Positions 35,718 to 47,866 of a stretch of 64,000 nt of DNA are shown here, piece after piece. The notes below the pieces were generated by a model. It was not told the DNA's origin. It did no database searches and saw only the letters and a list, made by a program, of their open reading frames with translations. This DNA comes from Macrotrachela quadricornifera (taxonomy: Eukaryota; Rotifera; Eurotatoria; Philodinida; Philodinidae): positions 584,550-648,549 of the forward strand of contig JAJEKB010020897.1 in the NCBI GenBank assembly GCA_022393335.1. The letters are read 5' to 3'. The first letter of the stretch is position 1. Each line of letters opens with the position of its first letter. A program made the position numbers and the translations under genes.

Positions 35718-38447
35718 ATGTCTGTTGTAAACTTTAAATTTATTTACAAAAATGTATTACGTGCTGCTGAATTATCGATTCCGATAAACATCATATTGAG
35801 TGATGGTTTAGTCAATATTATTGAATCTTGGCAGCCAGTACTTTGTATTAATTCTTTATATAGTGCTATTGCATTGTTTAATATCATCGCAACAACATTA
35901 GAATTTAGTTCCGTAGCACGCTTATCTGATGATCGACTGAATATACCATTAAATTTTTATAATATGGTTATTGCAAGAAGCTGTACTACAATAACGATTA
36001 CGAGTGATATTAACTCTAATTCTTATTTTATTTCTTTTTAGCATACGGCAAAAGCGACATTACAAAGTTAATTCGAGGTGTTCTTGATTCTATTTGCATT
36101 GCTAAAGGACAAACTATGGACTTATATCTGGACGAATTTACACGAGCTGGCCTAATTAATTGCCTCGACAAATGCACAAAAATATACATGACCGACGAAG
36201 CGGACATAACATTCGTGGAAGCAGGTTTATTTAATGGTTTTCCAAAGTCATCGCCGGAAACCAACTGTCGATGTATATTTCTATCTGTTGTAATATTAAA
36301 TTAAAATGTATTTATTGTTGTTTTCAGCACTTGTCATGATTTTATTCGACCGGATGTTGTCCCCTTATATCCGGCGATTAGCAAAACAATTGGTGGTGGT
36401 TGAAAAAAGCAAGCTGAATCTTTTGGTATTTAGATATTGCATTTGATCCGATAAAATTAGATACATATATTTTTTTTTAATTTTAGGGTCTATCTACTGG
36501 GGAGTTGATGGCAACAATTGTCTGTCGATTCAAGTCTGGTGGATCCTGGGATCCGATGATCAGCAGATTCTGTTGGTGGGTATTAGATGGTCCACCAATA
36601 TTAGAACCGGTGATAGAACCACTTTTAGATCGTTCGATTCCATCTATCGAACAATTTTGTTTTGCATGCAGTATGATTAATAATTGTTGTTTTAAATATG
36701 ATGATAATGCTTGGTTACGCATTGTCGAATGGGGAAATTCTATGAGAAAAAGAAGTATGTCGTATTTTTTTAAAACAAATATGTTGTATTATATTGTGTT
36801 TTTGCAGGCTATGATAACAGAGAGAATGAATTATTATCAGCCTTATTTGGAAAATCAGTTCAACACGTGCATAGATATGCTGCTTTCATACAAACCATGG
36901 AATTTGGTTATAATATATGTTCAGTTTATCTTGAACGTTTCAAGGAATTTCCATTATCTGGAACTATTGATAAAGATTTTATCGATCGTGTTAAACAAAT
37001 ATTTAGTGAATTATTTTTTGATCAAGCTGATGTTAATAATCAGCATCGTCGGTTTAAAATTTGTGATGAAGTTGTTCTTCGTGCTATTGATCTGGTTTCG
37101 GGTTTGCTACAACAAATGAAAATATTGATGGATGATAGTAACGCACCAATTTGGAATGGAAGTCAAACGAAATCAATAGTCGTATTACCTATTAATAACG
37201 AGCAAAATTTTGATAATGGAAAAAATACGAAAAAACAAATTTATGGTATGCATAATTACATGTTTAATATACTTATCCTTATTTTTGTGTTTTAGTTGAA
37301 TATGTATCTATCGAGAAGTTGGAACGTATTGCTGTTGAAATTTTACTTTTTCCGAGTTTATGTTTTATTGAAACTCAATTGCACAACAACAACTCTTTTA
37401 TCCATAATGTATCAAAAAATGATCGTGGTGTAGTTTTGAAACATTTAATAAAATGTGAACTCCTTTTATGTGTTGAAAAAGGAATTAAAACTAGCAGAAA
37501 ATATACCGCAGTTTATATAAAACAGTTACCAGCTTGCGATGCTGATGGAAATATTGATTCGGATCAAAAATTGTTGTTTGAAGAAAAATTAAAGGCATTT
37601 GCAAATTATAATTCAAAATTGAACATCGAAAAATATTTAAATAGCAATAATTCCATTTCTCTTGGTGGTACTGGTGTTGTTACCAATGAATTAGTGCAAA
37701 TTTTGTCAATGGTTGAATACATGAAGATAGATTTAAGTCCATTATACAATTTAAAATCAGGTAAAATTATTTATTATTTTTCTATAATGCTTTTTGCTGA
37801 TTTATTTTTAGGTAGAATAAAACAATCAGATACGAATAATAAAAATGAAGTAATACATGAAAAATTTACATGTATGTTATATGTACACGAACTATTATGA
37901 ATACATTTTATTTTTCTTCATGATATAGGTGATTCTCATATTATAACCTCATCTGATGAGATGGTATTGATAGATGGTGTAGTTGATGATGCAAGCATTT
38001 TTGATGATGTCATCAATGAAGCTGCAGTGAATGAAAAAGAAATAAATTTTATACTCAATTCTGAATTCGATAGTAATTTATATATATTTTTTTTTAAAGT
38101 TGTCATATATCTATTTTATAGATTTCGTTGTTATTGATGGTGAAATTAATACTAATGAAAAAGTAAATGATTTAGTGAATGATGTGGTCAATAATGAAGC
38201 TGTAGCTAATATTAGTACAACAATCGTGGAATTACCGATGATTGAAAATGATAAAGCTGAGAATTCAAACAACAAACAAAAAAAAAGAAAAAATACTGAA
38301 GCACAATCAGGTGTAGAGTCGAAAGGAGATTCTGATATGGCATTTTGGTCTCCACCAGCATGGCGTTTACGATCCAAAAAACGTTATAATAAAGCCACTA
38401 AAAATCGAACTACTGCTTGTGATAAGAACAATCGAAACAAGAAGTAA
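35718..38447 (+). CDS. Transposon-borne P-loop ATPase-like protein (DUF3987-like)
   Basis: Nine exons: 35718-35982, 36042-36266, 36328-36425, 36487-36754, 36808-37245, 37296-37760, 37812-37871, 37929-38072 and 38122-38447. They join in phase without a stop to 762 residues. The second exon begins SYGKSDITKLIRG, a Walker A-like GKS/T, followed ~45 residues later by TKIYMTDEAD, a hydrophobic strand ending in Asp-Glu like Walker B. A KSGGSWDPMISR block follows, then helices (HVHRYAAFIQTMEFGY). This order resembles the DUF3987 family of helicase/primase-associated P-loop proteins. The C-terminus is acidic, then strongly basic (KKRKNTE ... RSKKRYNKATKNR), a likely nuclear signal. The donor after exon 2 (GTCGAT) is weak. 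A DNA-dependent ATPase helping transposition is inference. Confidence 0.65.
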
Positions 38448-38794
38448 ATAAGTGTTTCATTTGATTATATCATCATGTTTCTTTATTGTTATGCAGCTTG
38501 TTTCATGATTTTTCTAGTCGTATTTTCACTAACATAAATAGTTTATTTGATTAGCCTTTTAAATGATGGTTATTGATATATTTCATTTTTGCTTTTGTTA
38601 TTTTAGATTTTTTATAATCTATGTATATATCTTTATGTTCAAGATGAAAGAATACTTTGATCTTTAGTTTATATATTGTTATATTTGTTCTTAAGTGGGC
38701 TCTTCATAATGAAGAATTGGAAATTTTTGGATATTTTAATACAATATTTATTTTGGTAATATGTTTTAGATAATTGGCGTTAGTAACTTATTTT

Positions 38795-40562
38795 ATGGAG
38801 CTGTTAAATGAAGGCAGTATTGGGGTAGGCTTCTAATTTATAATGTATTTTGAAATTATTTTTGCATGATTTATTTAGAAAATATTGCGTGGCGAGGAAT
38901 TAAATTTTCCTATTGTATTACTAGTAGAGGTATTAAATAATCTGTCATTTTTATACATATTAAGAAAGTGATATTATATAGGAAATATCTATTTTGTACG
39001 TTACTGATGATGGTAATGGTGAATATGGTATGCCGAATGTCCGTTTGCGTTTATCGGATTCAATCGATTCTTTCTTCGGTAAGTCTTATTATCTAATATG
39101 CAATTGTTTATATTTATTTTTCTATCAGGGTTTGTATGTAAGACGAATTTGGTGAACCAGCTGACACCAGGAACTTTAGTTTGTATCGAAGCTCTCAATG
39201 TGGAATCATTAGATGGAAATAAGTGTGTATTTTTATTACCATTTTTGATAACTCTCATTTAGAGTAATATTTTGAAGAATTTTGTGCAAAATCGATAAAA
39301 TGAATATCGTTCATGATAAAAAAAATGATATTGATACACAAGATAGTTGCATGCCAATTGCTTTGGGCAAGAATGAATTGATCAGTTGCGTTATGGGAGA
39401 AGAACTTGTATTAATTCGTTTAGCAGATGTTGATCTTGGAACTGGCAAAAAGTAAATATTTGGAATTTTAATAATTTGCATGCTTTGCTCGTTATAAACA
39501 TTGATTTTAACATATTAAAAACTGTTTTGCTTTCATATAGGAATATCATTCGTGGACGAGTTATATCGAAGAGTTCTGTGCGAACATATGATTTAGATCA
39601 ACATAAATTGTTTTATTTTGATATCATGGATGAGTCAGGTACCTTACGTGTAAAAGCGTTTGATCGACAATGTGATCACTTATTCCAAAGTGTCTGTATT
39701 GGAGAAGTAAAATATACTATTTTATAAGATTTTTTTTATAAACGAATGTTATTTTGATTTAATGTAGATGATAGAATTATCGAAATTCTATGTGGTTGTT
39801 GCAAACAAAAAGTACAATCGGCTGAATAGTGACTACGAGATAGTTGTGCAAGAATATACGAAATTTTTAGTTATACGTGATGTTGCACCAATATCTGTTC
39901 GTCCGGTGTTTCAATTCCATTTATTGAAAGATATAGAGTTATTGCAGATCGATGGTCTTTATGGTTAGTAGAATAATTATGTTGAGAATGTCGAAATATA
40001 AAATTTTCCAATTTGATCTATAGATGTAATTGGTATTATCAAAAGTGTTAGTCCTATTGCAGTGGTTCACCAGCGAACAACTTGCAAGCCACTTTCTATT
40101 GTACGTTTACTACTGTTCGATTCAACTGGAAATATTGAAGTCAGCTTATGGAATGATAAGGTACGAATATCAATTAAAGTTTTGACATTATTGGTAGTGT
40201 AAATAATTAAATTACTAAGTTATATTATATAGTCAAAATTTTATTTTGTATTTTGTTATGTAGGCAACAAATTTTATGGGACGAAAAAATGATATTCTCG
40301 CTGTCAAAGATTTTCGACTACGTCTTTATCATGGTGAGTGTTTATAAGAGTGAAATTATATTTATTTTGGTGTTATATTTTCAGATAAGTATTCTTTGAA
40401 TAGTGTGATGGACAGTGACTTGTTTTTAAATCCATCATGTGAAGAAGCAGATAAACTTAGATCTTTAATTGCCACTTCAGCAGTAGCCAATGATGAGATT
40501 CAAAGTAAGTTGTTAAGTCTTTTTTTACGGAATTATTTTTCAGTTAATTTATTTTAGATTAA
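38795..40562 (+). CDS. Transposon-borne RPA70-like ssDNA-binding protein
   Basis: The short first exon MELLNEGSIG and the next (KILRGEELNFPIVLLVE, then NVRLRLSDSIDSFFG and LTPGTLVCIEALNV) match the N-terminal OB fold of replication protein A large subunit. The exon from 39541 (IIRGRVISKSSVRTYDLDQH ... FYFDIMDESGTLRVKAFDRQ) is DBD-A. Exons at 40023-40333 (DVIGIIKSVSPIAVVHQR, IVRLLLFDSTGNIEVSLWND, ILAVKDFRLRLYH) are DBD-B. The frame stops at 40560-40562, so the zinc-ribbon DBD-C, needed in RPA1 for trimerisation, is absent. Introns are 40-110 bases. One junction (about 39222-39300, between the N-domain and DBD-A) leaves a TGA in frame under the simplest model, so there may be a missed splice site or a lesion. 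Probable role: coating single strands during element replication or integration. Confidence 0.75.
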
Positions 40563-40736
40563 AGTATACAACACCATATTATGACGCATTTATTGACAGT
40601 TATTGGAACATTTTAAGTAACTGTTTAAAAAATTTCTATTTCACTGTTATTGTTTTTTGTTTTGATGCGTTCATATATTTCATTCTTTTTATATTATAAG
40701 TGTTGTCCTTGTTTTCTTTTTAGATTTTTATAGTGA

Positions 40737-41381
40737 ATGTTTTACACTATATTTATGGGTCAGAAGATATCTTCCGATGAATATTTGGTGCATTCGATGA
40801 AGAAAATGCGTTTAACCAATTCTAATGCTGAACCTATTAAAGAAAAAGATTCTGTTGTCGTTGCAATTTTAGACATTCCATCACCATCATCACCAATTCG
40901 AAAATCAGCAGGTGGTGAATATGATATCATGAAACGTGCAGTTAATGCTCCATTTGAGAATGATATTATTTCAGGATTCTATGATGAAAATAAAAATACA
41001 ACGACAATCCATGATATTAGATCTGCTGATACTTTGACTAAATTAATTTACGATACACCAATTCTTGATGGTAAATAGAATCTCTTTACTTTTGAATTAT
41101 TTTCAATCCTACTTTGAATAGATAAATCATCATCGCCGATTATCCTATTCAATGATGAAACCGCTCGTTTTGATGCTAGCTATACTGATGAAGAACTAAT
41201 ATCATTTATGTTATTGCACGAAAAAACATCAATGATAAAACCAAGTAATATTAAATATAAACTGAAAAATAGCTTTCATAATGAAAAGCATTCCAGAGTT
41301 GATCATGCAGTAAATTTTAAGCATCTTAAATATTTAGAACCATCTGATGAAGAAATTATTAAACATTTTAAAAGTTTATAA
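40737..41381 (+). CDS. Small transposon-encoded protein, unknown
   Basis: Two exons, 40737-41070 and 41122-41381, join in phase to 197 residues. The 50-base intron has GTAAAT...AATAG ends. The protein is hydrophilic, Ser/Asp/Lys-rich, without recognisable domain. It lies between the RPA-like gene and the transposase. It may be a separate accessory protein or the spliced N-terminal part of the transposase, whose first exon lacks a good ATG. Confidence 0.5.
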
Positions 41382-41416
41382 ATATTTTAGATTATATGTA
41401 TAGTTTTAATTGGTAA

Positions 41417-43615
41417 TTGAAGCTCGTTTATGTTATTGAACTCATCAAAATAGAATCACGTACTAGTTTGGAAGAAATTGCTGTTATCTCTTATCAATTA
41501 AAGTATTTTACTGTTGCTGAATTATTTTTTATTTTACATGAAAATGCAAGGTGGTCTGCTTTGGATGTCAATCGGATTAAAAAAATTACTGATGGTTTTC
41601 GGTATAAATATGGTGCGAATCATACTTATGAACAAATTGAAACAGTTATTAAACTATTGGGCAATACATATTTGCAAACGTTACCTATGCAAAATGAAAT
41701 GTCTTTATTACATGTGTCGTATAGTAAATTGCTTGATCCTGTTATTGAACCATTTTCATTTGTTTGTTATTTATGTAAAAAATCATTAGATAAACTTAAT
41801 ACAAAACAGCGTTCAATAAAAATCTACTGTGCAAATGGATCTGTGGTTTCAGGTATAAATTTAGAAATGCTTCATAATTTTGTACCGCTATACAAAATTT
41901 CATTCTATTTTTAGGTAGCATGATGATTCTTGTATGCACTCATAAGGATAGTATCATACATCGGAAATCATCTGTAGTTCGTATGCTTTCAAACTTTGTT
42001 CATTATGAAAATAAACATTTATATTCACATGAAAGTATTTATTATGGATCGTATGTGTATGTAGGTGGAGATGTTGCAATTGAAAGAGCTGTTGTCGACA
42101 GATTTACTGTTGAGTTAATTCATACTGGATTACCTATTCATGGTTTAGTCAATAGTTTGAACCAAGAAGCTTTCAATAACGGACATTTACAAACAAGTGA
42201 AGTCGATGAACATATATTAAGCAATATTTTATATCGATTTCTTTATATTCAACTGTATCTTAGCATGAAAAATTCGCATGTCTCTACACCTGCCCGTCTT
42301 GCTGAGTATGACGAATGGGCTTGGAAAGAATTTCCTCGAGTTTTATCGTGTTTTACCTATTTATGGATGAATCACAAGGATATAATAGGACCATGTAATG
42401 ATCAATGTTCAAAATGTCTCGTAATAGACGGACACCAAAAATGTCGTAGACGAATTTGTGGTTTCAAGGATGTACGAATTGATACAGAAGAGATGAATCA
42501 AATAGTTATTGGATGCTGTCGTACTCCTATTTCCAAAAGTAGATATTGTGAAATGCATAAGGACTCTATTCCAGATTGTGGTACTGTTCTGGAAGAGCAA
42601 ACTAATGCAGTTAGGAAGTCATTAAAACGAATGAAATTATCATTAAGACAAGAAAAACTGAAGAAAAATGATAAATTAAATGCTACAAATTGCAGAACAA
42701 GAAGAGAAAAAAATGACAACTACATTAAAAAATGTAATCGGTCGTTTGGCCTTATTGCTCTAATATACAATTGTAAAATTATAACAAGTTTCAGCGAATT
42801 ATTTCGTTCAGAAACTATAAAAGAAATTATTAATTTATTTTGTGCGTGTATTAGAGGTATGCATCATTATAATAATGAATGATTTATTTGTATAATGAGT
42901 AATTGTATACTTTTTTAGTGTCCAGCCGCCTAGCACCTACATTAGTTTATGACGACGGATGTCACTTGGTGCAATACATACGAAATCATATTGGACGTGA
43001 TTTACATCGTACAACTGCTTCAGAGCTGCTTGCATCTACACCTATTAGTGTAGATAGAATGCACTTTAAGAACCACGTGGGCCGTTTTTGTCGATCAGAA
43101 ATGAATCCTGATAAAAACAGATGTAAGAAAAGTTTTTCTTTTTTTCATATATGCTTATATATGATATTTATATTATTATCAGTATTAGATAACATAAATA
43201 CGGAGGCAGCTGAACAATGCTTTTCGTGGTTACGGAAGTATGCGTCCATTATTTCGAATATGAATTGGCTTCGAGCGCCTATATTCATAATAATATTATT
43301 CAATTTGAAAAATTTATCGTACGTACGACGCAAACCATCAGATACGTTTGCTGTAGTGAGTATTACTGAATTTAATAAAAAATATACTTTATCGATTAAA
43401 ACACATTTTTTTCTATTATTTAGTATCATTCAGTGCCAAACGTATCAAATTTTTCATTATGTCATTCTGCCGATGCAATAATTCAAGACAACAAAATAAA
43501 TAAACAAATGATTTTCAATACTCCCATAAATAACGATCGCAATTTTGAACCTTTCGATCTTCCACTCTCAACCACAGAATGGAGCAAAAAAGTTCGCGAA
43601 TTAAAGCACAGCTGA
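41417..43615 (+). CDS. KDZ-type transposase with cysteine clusters, five exons
   Basis: Exons about 41417-41852, 41915-42856, 42919-43122, 43183-43355 and 43424-43615 join in phase. The N-terminal region has a FVCYLCKKSLDKL ... YCANGS cluster (CxC5-like). The middle has CNDQCSKCLVIDGHQKCRRR-IC ... GCCRTPISKSRYCEMH, matching the CxC6-type cluster known from KDZ transposases. The C-terminal part LVYDDGCHLVQYIRNHIGRD, then FKNHVGRFC and NTEAAEQCFSWLRKYASIIS is the KDZ core, with candidate catalytic Asp and Glu. No ATG fits the first exon (a stop lies directly upstream), so the true start must be in an earlier exon. DNA-cutting and joining activity on the element ends is inferred from family. Confidence 0.82.
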
Positions 43616-44231
43616 GAACAAATCTACATTTTCCATCAATTTAATATTCATTTGTCATCGCCATCTGATCAATACTCTCTTATGGCTACAAATATATTCA
43701 TGACATTCTTTTTACAAGATAAGCATTGTAACCAGAGATTTAAAAAAAATAAAACTATACATATGATGGAAAGGTGCACTAATATAAATTCATTCTACAA
43801 TGAGAAAACATGTTGTATTAAAATTCTGTTTATTTTTTAGAATTCTATTTAAAATTCTGCTGCAAAATTTAAATTCNNNNNNNNNNTTCTTAGCAGAATT
43901 TAATTTCGCTTGGTTATGTGTAGATATATTTAAATTCATGTGTTGAATTAAAATTCTGCTTATTTTTTAGAATTCTATTTAAAATTCTGCTGTAAAACTT
44001 AAATTCTTAGCAGAATTTTATTTTGTTAGATTATATATTGGTATATTAAGTTCATATGATGAATTAAATTTCTGTTTGCTTCTTAGAATTTTATAAAAAA
44101 TCGTGTTTGTATTTTAAAATTCTATTAAAATTCTGCTGTAGAATTAGAATTCTTAGCAGAAGTGAGAACAATTATGGTATAAAGAATGATAAGTTACAAA
44201 ATTCTAAGTTCTGCTGGATAAGAATTTTGCA
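43616..44231. repeat. Right subterminal repeats of the KDZ element
   Basis: From about 43815 the sequence is built of a ~130-140-base unit containing AATTCTG(T/C)TTATTTTTTAG, AATTCTATTTAAAATTCTGC and TTCTTAGCAGAATTT. Two good copies and one or two decayed ones precede the terminal repeat at about 44175-44231. A 10-N gap (43877-43886) sits in the first copy. The motifs are the same as on the left flank, so they belong to the element. Confidence 0.75.
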
Positions 44232-46189
44232 GGCCCTCTGCAGACAGTAATGGACGCAATCCTGATTTAATAGGAATTCTCTTTAAAATAACTATTAATC
44301 CATCAGTGACGTTGGTTCCTTTTGCTTTTCTTGATAATGTCAGTTATTACAAGGACTCAGAGAAGGAAATTCTTTTTTCAATGCATACTGTTTTTCGTAT
44401 TGATACAATCAAACCATTAGACAACAATGGTCAACTATGGCAAATAGAACTCACACTGATAAGTGAAAATGATCCACAACTTAGTGCTCTTACTCAACTC
44501 ATTCATAACGAAACAAGAGAACTCCCAGCAATACATCGATTGGGTGTATTAATGATTAAACTAGGCCAGGTTTACAAGGCCGAAGAAATATTCAGGATAC
44601 TGCTTGAGCAAGCATCTGATGACGGTGAAAAAACATATCTTTACTATCAACTAGGATGGAGTAAGCATGAACAGGGCAATTATGTTGAAGCAATTTCATT
44701 TTACGAAAAATCACTTGAATTCTGTCAAAGAACATTTAAACCAGATCATCCATTTTTGTTGATACTCTACAATAGTATTGGTCACGTATATGACAATATG
44801 GGTGAATACTCACAAGCGCTTCTATTTTACGAAAAAATACTTGAAAACCATCAAAAAATTCCTTTTCCTAATCATTCTGATTTAGCTAGTTTCTATAACA
44901 ATATCGGACATGTATACGAAAATATGGGAGAGTGCTTGAAAGCTCTTTCGTTTTATGAAAAAGCACTTGAAATTCGTCAAAGAATTCTTCTTCCCAATCA
45001 TCCCGATTTGGCTACTTCTTACAACAACACAGGAGTTATGTACACGAAAATGGGCAAGTACGAAAAAGCACTTTTGTTTTATGAAAAATCACTTGAAATC
45101 CGTCAAAAAACTCTCCCTCCAAATCATCCTAGTATAGCTATATCTTATAACAATATCGGCAGTACATATGAAGACATGAACGAGTATTCGAAAGCACTTT
45201 CGTTTTATGAAAAAGCGCTCGACATTCGTCAAAATACATTAACTTCAAATCATCCCGATATGGCTATTTCCTACAACAACATGGGTCATGTATGTGACAA
45301 TTTAGGTCAATATGCAGAAGCACTTTCGTTTTATGAGAAAGCACTTGAAATCAAACGAAATGCTCTTCCTCCAAACTATCCTGCTTTGGCCACTTCTTAC
45401 CACAATATTGGAGCCACCTACAAGAACATGAGAGAATACTCCAAGGCGCTATTGTTTTACGAAAAAGCACTTGAAATTCGTCAAAAAACTCTTCCTGCAA
45501 ATTATCCAGATTTGACTCAATCATACGACAGCATTGGCACGATATTTCATGGAATGGGTGAATACGAAAAAGCACTTTTATTCTACAAAAAATCACTGGA
45601 AATCTATCAGAAAACACTCGCACCTGATCATCCTGATTTGGCTATTTTCTATAATAACATTGGTCAAGTATATTATAATACAGGTGAATACGTGAAAGCA
45701 CTTTCGTCCTACAAAATATCACTTGAAATCCTTCAAAAAAATCTTTCTCCAAATCATTCGGATTTAGCTACTATCTATAGCAACATAGGGCAGACGTGTG
45801 ATCAAATGGGCGACTATTCCAAAGCACTTTTATTTTATGAACAATCTATTGAAATTCGTCAAAAAATACTTCCTTCAAATCATTCCGATTTGGCTGTTTC
45901 TCACAACAATATTGGTCACGTGTATTACAGCATGGGCGAGTACTCGAAAGCTATTTCCTTTTATGAAAAAGCACTTGAAATTTGCCACAATGCGCTTTCA
46001 CCAGATCATTTAATACTGGCTATTTGCTACAATAATATTGGCTTAGTGTATTACAGTATGGGAGAACATTCGAAAGCGCTTTCATTTTATGAACAAGCTG
46101 TTGAAATTGGACAAAGTTCGTTAACTCCGAATCATTATCTTCATGAATTATGTAGAAAAGATCTTGAATATCTTAAAGCGAATATGTAA
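44232..46189 (+). pseudogene. 3' part of the split ART-TPR gene: ART end and 12 TPRs
   Basis: The host frame is open from the transposon border (PSADSNGRNPDLIGILFKIT) to a stop at 46187-46189; no ATG stands at its beginning. The first ~60 residues finish the ART fold, with the E-x-E-type motif SEKEILFSMHT that holds the catalytic Glu. After a linker come twelve 42-residue repeats of the kinesin-light-chain type (Y-N-N-I-G-x-x-Y-x-x-M-G-E-Y-x-K-A-L-x-F-Y-E-K-A-L-E-I), residues about 110-620 of the GTG-initiated frame at 44306. All repeats are intact and well matched to each other, so the disruption is recent or this half is still translated from an internal or transposon promoter. The TPR part would bind partner proteins. 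Confidence 0.85.
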
Positions 46190-47442
46190 ATAACTGCATA
46201 TAAATAAATATTCTACTGAAAACAAACTTTCACTCCTCTTCAAGTATCGTATAAACATCGAAACAAACGCATTGTATTGCTGGAAAATAATCGACCAATT
46301 CGGCCTATCACTACACGGAAGTTTTGTGCTAACTGATCTTTTACTCAAAAAAATTTTCATTCAGATAATGTAAGCGAGTACTACTGTTAGGTACTATATT
46401 TGCCGTCTTGAAGGAAATTTTACATGTTGAGAAGAAAGAAAAATACGTAAAAAGTATTTTGTAGATAGATTTGATTGTTATTCGAGAATATGACTGGAAG
46501 AAATGAAAACGAGTTCTATCGATGTACATTGAGAAAATATTCTGAAGTAGTTAGTTGTCAACGCTGAAGATTGTGTTCGTCGGCTAAAATGCATATCTGA
46601 AACCGTTTAAATGCTAGATTCACAAGCACATAACAAAAACCAAAGTTTCACATATTGAAAATTCAATACATTGCAATTGTTCACTTTCAAATTAGCTGAT
46701 TCAGAACACGTCGTAGAAGAAAAATCTCAATTTCTTGTGAAATCAGACAGCAAATAGTTTAGTAATTTCAATAAAAATATCCGAATCAACTTGTGATTAT
46801 TTTGCGAGAAACTCCTAGTTTTTGATAATATCTTATGAAATAACGATATTTTCATTATGTTTTTATTTATAAAATAACTAAAAATATACATAGAATTTGT
46901 ATATTCATAATATTAAAAGCACATTGTTTCAAAGATGGTGTGTGCAAATACTTGATTCCATCTCTGATAGACGTCCTTTAATCTTAGTTACATGCTAATG
47001 AAAATCGCAAATCGATAGATTGAAATGCATTAAAAATATTTAAAAAACATTAAAGTTCATCTATGTCTAGTGCCAACATCGGTTGAGAGTTTCACTGTTT
47101 TTTTTCTTCATATTCATATCTGTTCTTTTCTTATCTGTGTGCATTACAATTTAACTTAGTATAAAATATAATTTAATTGTAATTTGCTCTTGTTCTTTTC
47201 TGCAATACTTGACATTTTTCATGTTGATATTTCGTTTTGTCGACATTTTACCATTTTTCTTCTTTGATATATAAATTTTTGATTGACAATCGACAAGCAC
47301 ATTTACGGCATCCTTTAGTCATTTAAACAGTTAACCTTTCATCATATAATAGAATCAAGAATTACAGTGAATGGTAATAGAATAAAAGTGATTGACAGTG
47401 AATCATCATCAAAAAGAGTATTTTCCTTGAATTTTTATGATG
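46190..47442. other. Intergenic, 1.25 kb
   Basis: AT-rich. An AATAAA-like word at 46203 follows the TPR stop. Minus frames at 46148-46529 overlap low-information sequence and are not supported. Confidence 0.5.
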
Positions 47443-47866
47443 TTACTGACATATCGAAGAGCAACAGATGTTAGCCGATGCAATCTTTTGAGTTCTATCT
47501 AAAAGGATAGATCGAGATCGAATAAATGTCGAAAGACGGTGATAGTATGTTTTACTAATACCCATAACTTTTCGATCCTGATAAAGCCCAAATATCTTCA
47601 AAATTTTTAAACAACGTATACTATATACTAAATAGAGAATAATGAGTGTGTATGAAAGCATTGTAATTGTACCTGTTCTGATCAAACCAGTTTAAATAGA
47701 CAGTCAGAGTGAGTATGTATTTGAATAGTATCTTATTCTCATAGTCGCTCTCAACCAAAATCACATATTTGTCAAGATCCCTAGAAAAGATCGGTAGAAA
47801 ATCTAAATCCTTTGCACTAAAATTATTATCGTTTCCGAGCACGCGTCTGAAAGTCATTTGAATCAT
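47443..47866 (-). CDS. Small two-exon protein of unknown function
   Basis: Exons 47866-47673 and 47620-47443 are joined across a 52-base intron (GTACAA...TATAG, phase 2), giving about 123 residues. The sequence is mixed hydrophobic and basic (FRRVLGNDNNFSAKDLDFLP; RSRSILLDRTQKIASANICC) without a signal peptide. I do not recognise a domain. The phase-consistent intron with good signals is the main support. It is divergent from the potassium transporter gene starting at 48033, so the two could share a promoter region. Confidence 0.45.

Larger units (their letters stand above)
34451..44231 (+). mobile_element. 9.8-kb KDZ-type DNA transposon carrying ATPase and RPA-like genes
   Basis: The left end TGCAAAATTCTAACCCAGCA and the right end read inward, TGCAAAATTCTTATCCAGCA, form imperfect inverted repeats traceable for about 55 bases. 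The interior holds four same-strand genes: P-loop ATPase-like (35718-38447), RPA70-like (38795-40562), small unknown (40737-41381) and KDZ transposase (about 41417-43615). Both flanks are filled with AGAATTCT/AAAATTCTGCTG repeats. The outside sequence on both sides belongs to one ART-TPR gene, which proves insertion. I see no clear target duplication (CCAGCACT on the left, GGCCCTCT on the right), perhaps because host codons were deleted at the junction. The first two genes have intact frames, so the element may be fairly young. Confidence 0.85.

Noticed and set aside
34451..44231. Possible target site duplication of the KDZ element
   Set aside because: The 8 bases outside each end (CCAGCACT and GGCCCTCT) do not match, and no shifted border gave a convincing duplication; host codons are missing, so a deletion is likely.
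44955..46013. Extra frames inside the TPR region (for example 44955-45137, 45351-45623, 45798-46013)
   Set aside because: Shadows of the periodic TPR coding sequence in other frames.
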